A stretch of DNA of 64,000 bases, taken from contig CM067564.1 of NCBI GenBank assembly GCA_034336665.1, positions 42,732,975 through 42,796,974 on the forward strand. Reading direction: 5' to 3'. Position 1 is the first letter of the stretch. Every line of letters starts with the position of its first letter. The notes under the pieces are model-generated. The model searched no databases. It was not told the origin of the DNA and saw only the letters and a program-made list of their open reading frames with translations. This stretch comes from Luscinia megarhynchos. Lineage: Eukaryota > Chordata > Aves > Passeriformes > Turdidae. Below, piece by piece: positions 1 through 12,304 of this stretch. Position numbers and translations under genes: made by a program.

Positions 1-1055
1 TGAGCTGTGCTGCCTCTTCATTCACCAGTCTCGTGGGTTTTTTGTTTTACACCAAAGTTTCCTCCCTGTGGGTAACCTATGGTGTGTGTTCTCCCTCCCT
101 CCCTGCTCCTCTTTGGGATGTGAATTCTCCACTTCCTGCATGGACTTCTCCAAACTCGAGCTTTTCTTTCTTTGTGGGTTTTTTTTCCCTTCTTTTTTAG
201 AGCCTCAGCTGCATCTTTAGCAGGGTCTGACCTCCCGAGTTCCTCTTGCTTTTTTTCCCCAACACATCCCCAGGATCTCTCTGTGCCTGGATTTCTCCTC
301 CTCATCACATCTCCAGAGCAAGCTCTGATTTTAAAGCCTAAAAGCACAGCCCCATCTGTCTCTGGGGCACAGTAAAGAGCCCTGTCCTGCAGGAAGGTTT
401 TCCCTGTGCCCTGGCAGAGCCAGGAAAATGGGAGGTTTGAATGAATTTTCCCAAGTGGCTGTGCTGAACTTTCAGATTTCTCTTTTCCCAGCTGAAACTC
501 TTTCCTCTTCCCTGATGTTCAGCTGTTAGATTTGGGGTTGAGGAGTTGCTCTGGGGTTGACTGGGGTGTTACTTGAGGTTGCACAAGGGCCTGAGGAGAT
601 GCAGCACATTGGTGTCCCCTGGCTGGTGGCTTTATCCAAAACATTGGTGGCACCTGAGGAAGAGAAGGGAAATTTGTCACCATCGGAACTCTTCCAGCAC
701 TTTGACTGGAGCCTGCTCAGTGGCTCAGCACTGGCACATCCCTCCTGTGATGTGGCAGCTGAGCAGAGGGCGTGGAGGTAAAACCTTCCCTTCCCTCTGA
801 GCGTGGCTTTTCCTGCAGCCTGTGTCCCTCTGGGGAGGCACAGGGGGGTGGTGTGTCTGTCCCTGCAGGGCCTGTCTGCCAGTGACCTTCTGAGCTGCTG
901 CAGACAGCTTGGCTTTGCTGTAAAGCAGCTCATGTGACAGCAGTAATCCTCGGTGGGTGAACAGCTGTGCAGGAAGATTCCAGGGAATCGCCCTATTTTC
1001 CCTGCTCCACACAGCAGGAGAGGAGGCTGGGAGCAGGCTGGGAGGAGGCTGCCAG
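1..1055. other. Presumed NRF1 last intron, unique sequence
   Basis: No exon, RNA gene or recognisable repeat was seen here. The open frames are short, overlap on both strands and resemble no known protein. It is assigned to the last NRF1 intron only because the terminal NRF1 exon lies downstream at 17,675 on the + strand. Confidence 0.4.
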
Positions 1056-2515
1056 AGGCTGCACAGCTCCAACCCTGCATGTCTGGAACATCCCTGCTCC
1101 TGCACAGCTCCAACCCTGCATGTCTGGAACATCCCTGCTCCTGCACAGCTCCAACCCTGCATGTCTGGAACATCCCAGAGCTGCACAGCTCCAAACCCTT
1201 CATGTCTCTGGAACATCCCAGCTCCAACCCTGCACGTCTGAAACATCCCAGCTCCAACCCCTGCATGTCTCTGGAACATCCCAGAGCTGCACAGCTCCAA
1301 CCCCCTGCATGTCTGGAACATCCCTGCTCCTGCACAGCTCCAACCCTGCATGTCTCTGGAACATCCCAGCTCCAAACCTGCATGTCTCTGGAACATCCCA
1401 GAGGCTGCACAGCTCCAACCCCCTGCATGTCTCTGGAACCTGCAGAGCTCCAACCCCTGCATGTCTCTGGAACATCCCAGAGCTGCACAGCTCAAACCCC
1501 TGCATGTCTCTGGATCAATCCCAGAGCTGCACAGCTCCAAACCCTTCATGTCTCTGGAACATCCCAGCTCCAACCCTTGCATGTCTCTGGAACATCCCAG
1601 AGCTGCACAGCTCCAACCCTGCATGTCTGGAACATCCCAGCTCCAATCCCCTGCATGTCTCTGGAACATCCCAGAGCTGCACAGCTCCAAACCCCTGCAT
1701 GTCCCTGGAACATCCCAGCTCCAAACCCTTCATGTCTCTGGAACATCCCAGGGGCTGCACAGCTCAAACCCCTGCATGTCTCTGGATCAATCCCAGCTCC
1801 AACCCCTGCATGTCTCTGGAACCTGCAGAGCTCCAACCCCTGCATGTCTGGAACATCCCAGAGCTGCACAGCTCCAAACCCCTGCATGTCTGGAACATCC
1901 CAGAGCTGCACAGCTCCAACCCCTGCATGTCTGGAACCTGCACAGCTCCAAACCCTTCGTGTCTCTGGAACATCCCTGCTCCTGCACAGCTCCAACCCCT
2001 GCATGTCTCTGGAACATCCCAGCTCCAAACCCCTGCATGTCTCTGGAACATCCCAGCTCCAAACCCTTCATGTTTCTGGATCAATCCCAGCTCCAAACCG
2101 TGCATGTCTCTGGAACATCCCAGAGCTGCACAGCTCCAACCCCTGCATGTCTCTGGAACATCCCAGCTCCAACCCCTGCATGTTTCTGGATTCATCCCAG
2201 CTCCAAACCCTGCATGTCTCTGGTGCCTGCACAGCTCCAAACCCCTGCATGTCTCTGGAACCATCCAGAGGATGCACAGCTCCAACCCCTGCATGTCTGG
2301 AACCTGCACAGCTCCAACCCTGCATGTCTCTGGATCAATCCCAGCTCCAAACCCCTGCATGTCTCTGGAACCATCCCAGAGGATGCACAGCTCCAACCCC
2401 CTGCATGTCTGGAACCTGCACAGCTCCAACCCTGCATGTCTCTGGATCAATCCCAGCTCCAAACCCTGCATGTCTCTGGAACCTGCACATCTCCAAACCC
2501 TGCATGTCTGGAACA
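1056..2515. repeat. Minisatellite, about 33-46 bp units, ~1.46 kb
   Basis: Dozens of imperfect units share the core CATGTCTCTGGAACATCCCA, followed by a variable AGAGCTGCACAGCTCCAAACCCCTG segment that is sometimes skipped. This gives two unit lengths and a higher-order pattern. Few units carry stops, so long open frames appear on both strands; they have no domain content and reflect repeat composition only. Confidence 0.95.
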
Positions 2516-2577
2516 TCCCTGAAATGCCAGCTCAGGAGCACAGATTTCCAGGGTCCCTCCTGGCAGTGCTGGTGGAG

Positions 2578-3085
2578 CTGCACAACAGGTTCCAGGAATT
2601 TCCATTTCAATTTCCATTTCTCCTCAAGTGGTTTCCTCTGACTTTTTTTCCAAAACTATGAGTGGCATTTTTAAGCCTGATTTTGACTTCTGTCTCCCAC
2701 CCTCCATATCTATTCCTCTCTCTGCTATCACTTTCTGATGGCTCCTAAATTACTCAGTGGACTTCTTGCCCATGGGAAGTTCAGTTTTTCCCTGGAGAAG
2801 ACACAGACAGAGGGAGCTGCACAACAGGGTCCAGAAATTTAAAAAATCCCATCTCTCCTCAAGTGATTTCCTCTGAAATTTTTCCAAAACCATGAGTGGC
2901 ATTTTTAAGCCTGATTTTGACTTCTGTCTCCCACCCTCTGTATCTTTTGGCATCATTTATTCCCTCACACTCATACAAACTTCTCTCTTTGGATAACACC
3001 TTCTGATGGCTCCTGGGATACTCAGGGGATTTTTTGCCCATGGGAAGTTCAGTTTTGCCCTGGAGAAGACACAGACTGAGGGAGC
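2578..3085. repeat. Tandem duplication, ~239 bp unit, two copies
   Basis: Copy 1 (2,578-2,816) and copy 2 (2,817-about 3,085) both begin with CTGCACAACAGG. They share the block from CTCCTCAAGTG through GAGTGGCATTTTTAAGCCTG to CACAGACNGAGGGAGC. The copies differ by scattered substitutions and small indels, so the duplication is not recent. No coding content was seen. Confidence 0.9.
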
Positions 3086-3089
3086 ACTA

Positions 3090-5360
3090 GCTTGGAACTG
3101 GTTTCAAATTAATCATGGATTTATTATTCCCATTCCCATTCCCATCTTAGAGACTGCAGCAAACTTCCTCTCCCTGTGGCTTTCATATCCCTGAATTCCC
3201 CATCCTTATTTTCCTCATGATTTTAACCTCCCAGACCTCCCAGGGGATGTTCAGTGGGTGTGTTTTGGTGCTGACAAGTCCAGGGAGCTGCTGACAGCTA
3301 AAGCAGGTGGTTTTAGCCTGAGCTCCACATTCCTGCACCTCTCAGGCAGCAATTCCCTGCAGGAAGGAGGTGCCTGGGACCAGGTTTCTCCAGCAGAAAG
3401 CACCAGCAGGGTGTTTGAGGCTGCAGCAAATTGTCCACCAGTGGCCTGAGACAATCCCTCATGTGATGTAAGCCACAGCCCAGCCCTCAGGAGGGACCAT
3501 CTGTTCCTGTGGCCTAGGACAGATTTGAGCAGGAGCCCTGGCAGTGAAAGGCTCTCTGCTATTCCCCTGAGCCCCCTCATCTCTCTTCCCTTCCACCTCT
3601 AACCATCAGGAAAAAAAACCAACAAACCAAAACCCCCCAAAGCTTTGCACTCCCAAGCATCAGGGGGGCTGTAATTGGTGTGGAAATTGGGAGGGCTGTG
3701 TTTAAGTGGTGGACATGGAGCTAATGGAAGGGGGATTTTATTGCTGGTGTGGACAGGGGATGCTCAGCTGCTTTGAAGTCCCAGGGATCAGCAGCCAGGG
3801 GGGTTTCTCTTCCATCAGGGCCAGCAGTGACTTTGGTGCCTGGGTTGTTTCCCATTGCTCTGATGGGTTATGATGTCTTTCTCAGAGTTCCTGATGTGTT
3901 TTCCTTGCCAAAATAAAATAATATATATATATATATATTTGAGTTGCACTTCCAAATAGGAATTCTGTATGAAGAGGTTTGAAATCCAGCAGAAAATTAA
4001 GATTTGGACTCACTGAGTTTTAGAGTTTCTGTGTGTGTGCTGCTGCTGGGGATGTGATTCCTCCCCTTGGGGCTCAGGCCTGAATCATCTCAGCAAATAA
4101 AAACCAGAAAGAATTCTGCAGCAGCAGCACCACACCTCTCTCATTTTCCAACCTGTTCAGGACAGGCTCTTGCACTGCTCAGTTCTCCTCAGGAGTTTTG
4201 TCCATGTGCCACAAATCCCCACTTTGCACATCCAGGGTGAGACCCACAGGGACAAAACCAGCTGGAAATCTCTTTTTTTGGGAAAGCAAACTCATCCCTC
4301 TCCCTGCAATATATCCTGCACCCATCATTGCTTTGTCCTGTGTGCAAAGGACATTTCCAACCCCCAGGTTTGGGTGGTTGGGGCACAGAATTTCTGTGCC
4401 TTCAGCCACCAGGCCAGAGCCCAAACTTTGTGTTTTTAGCAGCAGATGTGCAGAGTTGAAGAGGGAGGAATCTGCCAGAGGCAGCAGCATTCCAGGGATA
4501 AATAAAGGAGAGCAAGGTGGGAACCCATCCCACCTGCCAGGCAGTGGGAGATGGTGGTGTACAAAAAAAAAAGGAGGAATGTGGACTGTAAAAACTTGAT
4601 TTTGCATGAGAAGTTCCACATCTGAGTGCTGTGTTCACTGTGATTTATTGCTTACCTCGTTGGGGATGGGTCAGCTCCTGCCTGGGGGGGAGCTGTGCCC
4701 AATGTCCCTTGTCCTACAAAGGACAGCAAAGCCAAGGATGAAGGAGGGTTTGGATGCTTTTCTAGCTGGATTTGGAGGCTGTTCTTTGAGGAAAAAGGGA
4801 AAAAAAAAAAAAAAAAGAAAAAGGAGCCTTCAGGTGCATTTCCAGCCCCTTTTCCCCTGAGGAAAAAAGCCAAACTTCCCTCTGGGCAGGACCTAGAGCG
4901 AGGTGAGGCTCCAGCTGCAGCTCCCCTTAGAAAGCTTTAACACCTTCCCAAGGATTTCTCCTCTGCTGGGGGGTTCAGAGCATAGAATTCCCTGGCACTG
5001 GTGGGGCACAGAAGCAAACCTGAAAAAAAAAAAAAAAAGGCTGGGAAAATGGCTTTTAGCTGGATCTGGTTACAGACTGCCTTTCTGCCAGCACAATGGC
5101 TGCTTTATGTCTCCATGTGCTCAGGGCTCTGTGGGATGCAGGATTGCAGCATTCAGCAGCCCCACTGAGCCCAGCCAGAGCCCTAAAATCACATGGGGCT
5201 CCTTCATGAGGATGCCATGAGCTTGCCAGCCTCCAGCTCTTGGGATATGCAGGAATTCCACTCTGGCAGCAATTGGTGCTCCTCACTCATCCCTCTGTGC
5301 TGGGAATTGTGGAGAGTTTTGCTGGGGAAGCCTGAGCTTCCCTGTGATGGATTTCACTGC
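3090..5360. other. Intronic spacer, mostly unique
   Basis: The stretch contains an (AT)n run near 3,919-3,940 and homopolymer A tracts near 4,564, 4,800 and 5,022. No exon or known repeat family was recognised. Open frames of 60-146 codons occur on both strands but overlap one another and match nothing I know. Confidence 0.4.
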
Positions 5361-6213
5361 TCTGGTGCAGCCTTTCCTCTCTGGGCCAATTAAACATTCA
5401 TCCAAATATTTAGAAAATACCTGGCAGTATTCTTATTCCTATTTCCACACTCAATGTTCTGTATGGAATTAGGAATATTTGAGTTGCTCTCCCTAATATT
5501 GGGGTGCTGCTCCTGTGTGTACACTGAATTTTTGCTCTCACCCAGTAAACCAAAGGATGCATTTCCTCTGAATGCATTAAATCTCCCTCTCCAGCTGTAG
5601 TATTTCCCTTTTTCTCAGACTTTTATACCTCCATTTCATTGTCAGGCATGCTAGCAGCAGATTATTCCTGTCACAGGTGGAGCGTGGCAGAGGGTTCATC
5701 AGGTGAGTGGATTTTTGTGGTGCTGGTTTGGGATTTAGCTGGTTTTGTACCTTTAGGTCCCTCTTGGTGTTTCTCAGGGCTGTGTCTCTGTCTGGTGCAG
5801 CCTTTCCTCTCTGGGCAATTCAACCACTCATCTAAATATTTAGAAAATATCTGGCAGTGCCTTATTCTTATTCCCACTTCCACACTCAATGTTCTGTATG
5901 GAATTAGAAATATTTAATATTGGGGTGCTGCTCCTGTGTGTACACTGAATTTTTGCTCTCACCCAGTAAACCAAAGGATGCATTTCCTCTGAATGCAATA
6001 AATTTCCCTCTCCAACTGTAGTATTTCCCTTTTTCTCAGAGTTTTATACCTCCATTTCATTGTCAGGCATGCTAGCAGCAGATTATTCATGTTGCAAGTG
6101 GAGCGTGGCAGAGGGTTCATCAGGTGAGTGGATTTTTGTGGTGCTGGTTTGGGATTTAGCTGGTTTTGCACCTTTAGGTCCCTCCTGGTGTTTCTCAAGG
6201 CTGTGTCTGTCTG
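5361..6213. repeat. Tandem duplication, 430 bp unit, two copies
   Basis: The unit beginning TCTGGTGCAGCCTTTCCTCT at 5,361 recurs at 5,791, and the second copy ends near 6,213 where the same TCTGG start is met again. Both carry the segments AAATATTTAGAAAATA, CACTCAATGTTCTGTATGGA and GGCATGCTAGCAGCAGATTA. The similarity is high (estimated by eye), which suggests a fairly recent duplication inside the intron. Confidence 0.93.
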
Positions 6214-7504
6214 GTTTTTGTGCCTGGACACCATTTGGGGTTGAAATGCCTTTGGGATGTGGTGATGTCCCTCAGGTAATAAAATGTTTTTGTAATTTTA
6301 GGTGGTGCCCTGCCATGCTTCACACAGCAGCCATTAATAAAAACCTGTGGAAAATACAGGACACTAAAAGCTGTTTAAAACAGCAGGATAAGAATCAATC
6401 CCTTCCTCTGGGAGAGCCCCTGGGGATATTTAAAGCATAACAGAGCAGTCAGCAAAATATTTATGGCAAAATTTACCAGGGTGATTTTTAGGTGATTGTT
6501 CAGAATCTCCTTCAAGCTTTTAACAGCTGATTTTTGAGAAGAGGAAGAGATTTATCCTGAGGTAACATTAACCCCTGTGTGCCCCATGTTTTGTGCCAGC
6601 ACCTTTGGGCTTGCTGGATTTCTCTATTTTTATCTGTGTTTCGTGTGCAGATGATTGCCCACGATAGACTTGTAATCTTCTCAGGTGTGTCCACGCCAAA
6701 GCCAGCTCAGCAGGGAGGCTTAGACAGGTGATTCTCTAAGCCTGCAGCCCAGGAAAAGCCTTCCTTCCCACAGCCAGACACATTCCCTGGGTTTGTCACC
6801 TCTCCTGGGTGACAAATCCACTCTGCCTCAAGGTGCCACACCCCAGAGACCCAGCACTGGAGGGGCAGGTCTAGGTGAGGATGAGCTTAGTGAAGCAGGG
6901 ACAGCTTAATTCTGCCCCAGGTGATGCTCAGCTCCAAATTCACCCCATGAAGGGGACGGGGGGGACAGAGCAAAAGGTGGGGAGCTAATCCCCCCCCAGG
7001 AGAACAAACTGCTGTTCTGCTTTTCCCCTTTTTTGGGAGTTTTTCCATCCAAAAATCCCAGAAATCCTAAAATTTCACATCATTAAACCTGAGATTAAGC
7101 ACCACTGCAAGGGTTTTTTTTCCTTCTGGGACTGCCCTCACTGCAAAGACATGTCCAAGGACACTTTTGTCACCACTGTGGGTCTTTGCTGTGCCAGGGG
7201 AGGGTCTGGCCATCAGCTTGGCTCACTGGGATCTTCCTCTTTCCAAGCTGAGGCTCCACAGGAGATAATTCCTGTAAATCTGGAGCTCCAGCCCTGTGGT
7301 TTTTTGTCTCAAAGTGCTGCAACCTTAAAAAGAGTCCAAAAATTCCCTAAACATCCACAACAAACCCCAAAAACTCAAAGCCCCACCAAAAAAAAAAAAA
7401 AAAAAAGTGGAAGAAATAAGGGAGATTAAGTCAAAGATATTTCAGGTCTTGGCTTGGCCAGGCTGTGGCTTTTTCCTTCTACAGAGAGGAGGAAAACAGG
7501 AATA
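6214..7504. other. Intronic spacer, no feature recognised
   Basis: This is unique-looking sequence with a poly(A) run near 7,388-7,405. No exon, hairpin RNA or known repeat was recognised. Confidence 0.35.
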
Positions 7505-8165
7505 TCCCAAAGATGCTGATGCTCCCAGCTAGGGCAGGAAGGTCCCAAACTGAGATTTGGAGATAAATCAAGTTTGGATGTTCAGATTTTATTTAAAACA
7601 ACTCCTTGTTGTAAAATCCCAACATTCTGCTGAAGCTGAGGAAGAATGAGCCCTGTAAGTGTCCCAAAGGTGCTGGTGCTCTTAGCTAGGGAAGGAAGGT
7701 CCCAAACTGAGATTTAGAGATAAATCAAGTTTGGATGTTCAGATTTTATTTAAAAAAACTCCTTGTTGTAAAATTCCCACATTCTGCTGAAGCTGAGGAA
7801 GAATGAGCCCTGTAAATGTCCCAAAGGTGCTGGTGCTCTTAGCTAGGGAAGGAAGGCTGCTCCCAAACCAAGATTTGGAGATAAATAAAGTTTGGATGTT
7901 CAGATTTTATTTAAAACAACTTCTTTTGCAAAATCCCAACATTCTGCTGAAGCTGAGGAAGAATGAGCCCTGTAAATGTGGTGCTGCTTCCTGACCTCAC
8001 AAGAAAAAAGAAAACAGGAATGTCCCAAAGGTGCTGGTGCTCCCAGCTAGGGAAGGAAGATTGGTCCCAAACCAAGATTTGGAGATAAATCTCAAGTTTG
8101 GATGTTCAGATTTTATTTAAAACACAACTCCTTGTTGTAAAATCCCAACATTCTGCTGAAGCTGA
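7505..8165. repeat. Tandem repeat, ~157-205 bp unit, four copies
   Basis: Units start near 7,510, 7,667, 7,823 and 8,028 with AAAGGTGCTGGTGCTC and contain GAGATAAATCAAGTTTGGA, CAGATTTTATTTAAAA and CATTCTGCTGAAGCTGAG. The last interval is longer because of an insertion that includes AAGAAAACAGGAATGTCCC. AATAAA-like strings inside the unit come from the repeat and are not gene ends. Confidence 0.92.
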
Positions 8166-8367
8166 GCCAGTGGGAGGAAGAATGAGAATTTACACCACGG
8201 TGTAAATGTGGTGGTGCTTCCTGAGCAGTCCTGTTCCCATGGTGTGCAGAGGAGTTCCCAAAACAACCTGAGGCTTTGTGGGTCACTGAGACAGCAACCC
8301 CTGGTGCCCTGAGGGAGCAGAGAAGGAAAACTCCTTGGAACAGATCCAGAGGAACCAAAAATCCCAG

Positions 8368-8452
8368 CCCTGATCAGTTGGGTTGGAGAAGATCTCCAAG
8401 GTCAGCGAGTCCAGGCTGTGCCCCATCCCCAGCCCTGAGCCCAGGCATTCCC
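8368..8452 (-). mobile_element. CR1 LINE 3'-end fragment (short, old)
   Basis: The string GGTTGGAGAAGATCTCCAAGG followed by GAGTCCAGGCTGTGCCCC has the look of the antisense 3' end of avian CR1 retroposons. The fragment is under 100 bp and diverged. The family call rests on recognition by eye. Confidence 0.6.
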
Positions 8453-8636
8453 TGAAAATGGAAAATTTCCCTTAAAAAGGAAAAAACAGATCACTGGCAA
8501 TGTTAAACCAGCAGGTGACCCCAGGGACAGCCTGAGGGATGAGGTGAGGCCATGGGGGTGTGCTGGGTCCAGTGTTGGATCTCATCTGCATTTATCTTCC
8601 CTTCTAAGGAAAAGCCAGGGCTGTGATGTGACTTAA

Positions 8637-9350
8637 TGTCCTGGTGTGAAGGACAGGTGTCTGCCAATAAAGGCAGAAAACTTCTCTTTGAAATGGAGAA
8701 TGTAAACCCCTCCCTCCAAATTATTATAATTTTGAAATTAAGGGGCTCTCAGGCAAAGAGAGGGGAATTAGGAATAACAGTTCTTTACTAGGAACATTAA
8801 AATAGAAATGCAGTATTACACAGAACAATCCCAAACCCTGCCAGAGTCAGAATCCAAGCTGACACCCGTCAGTCAGTCAGGGTGTTGGCAGCAGTCCCAT
8901 TCAATGGTGGCTGCATCCTCCTGCAGTGGCAGATGTGGTTCAGCTGGAGCAGTGCTCCTGGAGAAGGTGCAGTTTCCTCTGAAGCTCCAGGGATGATGTG
9001 GAAAGGTCTGGTTTTCCTCTGGAATGCAGTGGAAAGAAGGTGCCTTGGTGTCCCAAATCTCAGTTTTTCTCTGGGTAGGAAAGGCTTGGCTCCTGCCGTG
9101 GCTGGAGCATCTCCCAGTGGGATGATGGAATTTGATCAGTCATGCCCTGGGACTCCATGGCCATGAACAGGAGATATCTCCTGGAGGGAGGATGGGCTGT
9201 GGCAAAGATAAGGATGATTGCCCAGCTGGTTTAAAGCTGGCCCATGAGCAGATAATGTGTGCCAGGAGATCAGGGGCACTGCCCCACCTGATTTAAGAGC
9301 TGGGGACAGAATTCACATTGCTGGCCACATCCTGCATTGCAGCCAAGACA
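8637..9350. mobile_element. Solo LTR of an endogenous retrovirus, 714 bp
   Basis: The element begins TGTCCTGG at 8,637 and ends CCAAGACA at 9,350, giving the TG...CA ends expected of a retroviral LTR. It is flanked by a matching 5-bp target duplication CTTAA (8,632-8,636 and 9,351-9,355). No gag, pol or env reading frame is present, so only the LTR remains after recombination between two LTRs. The body resembles an LTR family I recognise as abundant in passerines. A 5-bp duplication fits ERVL-type elements, but the class was not verified. Orientation is uncertain. Confidence 0.85.
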
Positions 9351-9599
9351 CTTAATTCACTCAACTTTGATATCAAAGCTTCAGGTGCCTCATTAAATTG
9401 CTGTTTATTGGGGTTTTGACCAGAGTAGCTCCTGAAAAGAGAGATGGTGGAGGATCTTGGATGAGGAGTGCAGATTTTTGGAGATAATTTGGTGGGAAAA
9501 CCTCTTCATGCTTTGGCCTGACTGGCACAGAGAGAAGAGCTGTGACTTGTGAGCCTGGGAAATTCTGGGATTAAATCCTGCAGGGGGGTTTGTGATTTG

Positions 9600-9735
9600 C
9601 CAATATCACAGAACCCAAACCCAGCTTGGGTTGGGAGGCACCAAAGCTCATCCTGATCCAGCCACACCTCCCACTATCCCAGACTGCCCTGAGCCCCATT
9701 CAACCTTGGACACTTCCAGGGATGGGAAAAATCCT
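9600..9735 (-). mobile_element. CR1 LINE 3' fragment, antisense
   Basis: The order ATCACAGAACC, TTGGGTTGGGAGGCACC, CATCCTGATCCAG, then CATTCAACCTTGGACACTTCCAGGGATGG follows the reverse complement of an avian CR1 3' end, so the sense strand is -. It is diverged and truncated. Confidence 0.8.
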
Positions 9736-10714
9736 TCCAGTCATCCTAAAACATGTCAATTAGAGTTAACCCTTGATGCTCTTGCAGTTGAGGTGGTGAG
9801 ATGGGGGACTGAGCTTTCAGTTCATCTTATCTTAAACCAAGAGTCCTTGTTGAATTTCTTCTGCTGCTCTCTCCCTGCTGAGTGTGGTGGATTCCTGAAA
9901 TGCTTTTATTTTTATTGGCTTTGGGTGAAATCCCATCCATGGTGTCACCCTGTGCCTTAAGGGATTCAGGATTTGTCAGGAGAATTCCTGACTTGGAGAG
10001 ATCTCATTTCACTGTGGCTGAAACCTGTTAGAGCCTCCCTAAAATACAGATTGTCCCCCTCCTCCACCTCTGGAGGCCTCTCCAGCCACTTCCCCAGAAA
10101 AGGATGTTTCATTGTTTTGAAATCTTCTCAAACCAAGTTTGTCAAAGGAAAACATAGAATAAAAATCATTTGTGGGACATTTTCATGTTCGTGCTGGCAG
10201 TAACTCCAGGTGATGTCCAGAATTGCAGTTGGTGAGGACAGGAATGGTTTTTGCTCTTTTTCCCAAACCACCTTTGGTTTTATCTCTTCTAAAACACCCC
10301 CAGTGATGGAGACTTTGCTCCAGAGCTTCACCAACCTCATGCTTAGCTGCTGTTGGATTTTTCCACTTCCTAAGTGCAGGTTTCCATGCTGCACTTCATG
10401 TCTTCCTGGGCAAAGACAATCAGAAAAGATGATTATTCCCTGCTTACCTGCATCACCCTCGATGCATTTACACCTGGGAATGCAGATTAAAGCAGCCAGT
10501 CCCCTTTTGTTGTGCTGCCCACTGATTGCAAACATTTCATTTCTTGGAGTTCCTCTGGCTCGATTTTTGGGGGTTTTTTGGTGGATTCAAATCTACTTGT
10601 TCTGAACCATTGAGGGGAATTCTTCCATCACATCTTCACAAGTCTCCCTTGGCTCTGAAAGGAGGGTGGTGATGAGATGGTGTCTGCTGCCCTCCACTTC
10701 CTTTGCAGAAATTT
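9736..10714. other. Intronic spacer, no feature recognised
   Basis: No exon or known repeat was recognised. Open frames at 10,128-10,605 overlap on opposite strands and show no domain. Confidence 0.35.
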
Positions 10715-10862
10715 TTTATTTTCCAAAGACTTGAGAAATTGGGGGATTTTTGGGATTCTTTTTTTTTTTTTTTTTTAAATCTGATGGATTTCCTATTTTT
10801 AATACAATTGAAAGAGTCTAAAATCCATGTTTTAGATTAACACATGCCAGCTAGATTAGGGC
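10715..10862. repeat. Dispersed duplication, copy A
   Basis: The segment from CCAAAGACTTGAGAAATTGG through GATGGATTTCCTATTTTTAA to GATTAACACATGCCAGCTAG recurs at 11,645-11,823 with a few substitutions and a different T-rich middle. The two copies are about 940 bp apart in the same orientation. Confidence 0.9.
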
Positions 10863-11394
10863 AGGTGGAGCAGCATTCCCATGTGGTTTCTGATGCCTTC
10901 CCCTCCTTCCAGGGAGTTTGCCTTGGCAGGAGATCAGCTCCCTGATCATTCCTAGGTGCTGTTGTTGATGCCACCAGGAAAAAAGAAGATTTTTCACTTT
11001 TTGGAGGGTGAGAAGCTGCTAAAGCCAGGCAGAAACTTGTAACCCAAACAATCCTGGATGTCCAGGGCATTTCTGATCCCTGTCCCCAATTCCCTGGGCA
11101 CTGAATCATCCCACCCACCCAGCCTGCTCCCCTGGAGCCCTCTGGGGTGGTTTAACAGAGTCACCTGTTCAAAACAGGAGTTTTTGTGCTCTGATGCTCA
11201 GATTTCCTCACCAGACATCGTGTGACTTTTCACCTCTGAATCCTCTGTCTCTGCTCTCAGGTAGATCCTGATTTATCCTTGTCCTTCCATGAGCTGAAAG
11301 CTGTTTTCTGCTGGAGCAGCAGGATGTTTATTCTCTCCTCTGGCAGTCCCTGCAAACACACTCTGACCCAGCATCAGAGTCCAAGCACAGCCAG

Positions 11395-11500
11395 ATCTGT
11401 GATTCAGCCCCTCAGACCTTCCATGGGGCATCTCCTACCCATTCCCCCATCCCAGACCCTCCTTCCTCCCAAAACCAGCTGATCCTCCACCAAAAAAACA
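11395..11500. repeat. Dispersed duplication, copy C
   Basis: The block GATTCAGCCCCTCAGACCTT, CCCATCCCAGACCCTCCTTC, GCTGATCCTCCACC recurs at 12,612-12,740 with a 25-bp insertion in the second copy. The region 10.7-13.0 kb is therefore a patchwork of local duplications. Confidence 0.9.
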
Positions 11501-11644
11501 CCTTTTTGTGGTGGTTTCATGGAGGGGAAGCTCAAGCTGAATATTCTGGGAGCCTGTGGTTTGTGCTGCTGTGTGTGACCCATCAGCTCTGCTCTTGTCC
11601 CTGCTGTGAGCAGCCACCAATTCCATGGGATCCCATTTCCCTGC

Positions 11645-11823
11645 TCCACTTCTCTGTATTCCCCAAAGACTCCAGAAATTGGGGTGGTTTTTTTTGGTGT
11701 GGTTTTTTTTTGGTGTGGGGTGGTTTTTTTTGGTGAGTGTGTCTGATGGATTTCCTGTTTTTAATACAATTGAAAGGCTCTGAAATCCATGCTTTAGATT
11801 AACATATGCCAGCTAGATTAGGG
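11645..11823. repeat. Dispersed duplication, copy B
   Basis: This is the same-strand partner of 10,715-10,862. Both end in the block TTTAGATTAACAYATGCCAG CTAGATTAGGGC. The sequence after copy B (11,824-11,935) is unique and rich in AATC motifs; its function is unknown. Confidence 0.9.
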
Positions 11824-12304
11824 CTAATCAGGGCACAGATGCAGCGTGGGGCCAATCCCAGACCTGATTACAGCATCTCAGTGCTTTAATCGTCTCTCTG
11901 CAAGGGCAATCAGCCCTGCCCTAATGCACAGCAGTCCCTCTGCTGCTCTGCTCTGTCCCCACCCCTGGCACCAAGAGCCCCACGTCATCTGCTGAGGCGA
12001 TTTGTGCTAATCCCACCCCCCACCCATGGCTGAATTCTCTCACCCTTCCCAAATTCCCCCTTTGTTGGCTGCTCAGGGCTCACCAGCACTTTTGGGGTGG
12101 AGGCTGGAGTGTGGTTTGTGCTCCTTGTGTTGTCTGTGTGTCCTTTGATCTGCTCTGGGTTAACAACCCAATCACCCTCAGGGCTTAGGTGGCTTGGTCT
12201 GGAGCAGGGATTTGAGGTGCATCCCAGGCCAGAGCTCCAGCTCCTGATAAACTGGGATGTGCTGTGCTCTCCCAAGGGTCTGCACGGGGGTTTCCATCAG
12301 CAGG

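Noticed and set aside
953..2661. Open frames of over 560 codons on the + strand
   Set aside because: They lie in the 1,056-2,515 minisatellite, are open in several frames on both strands, and encode only shuffled repeat peptides.
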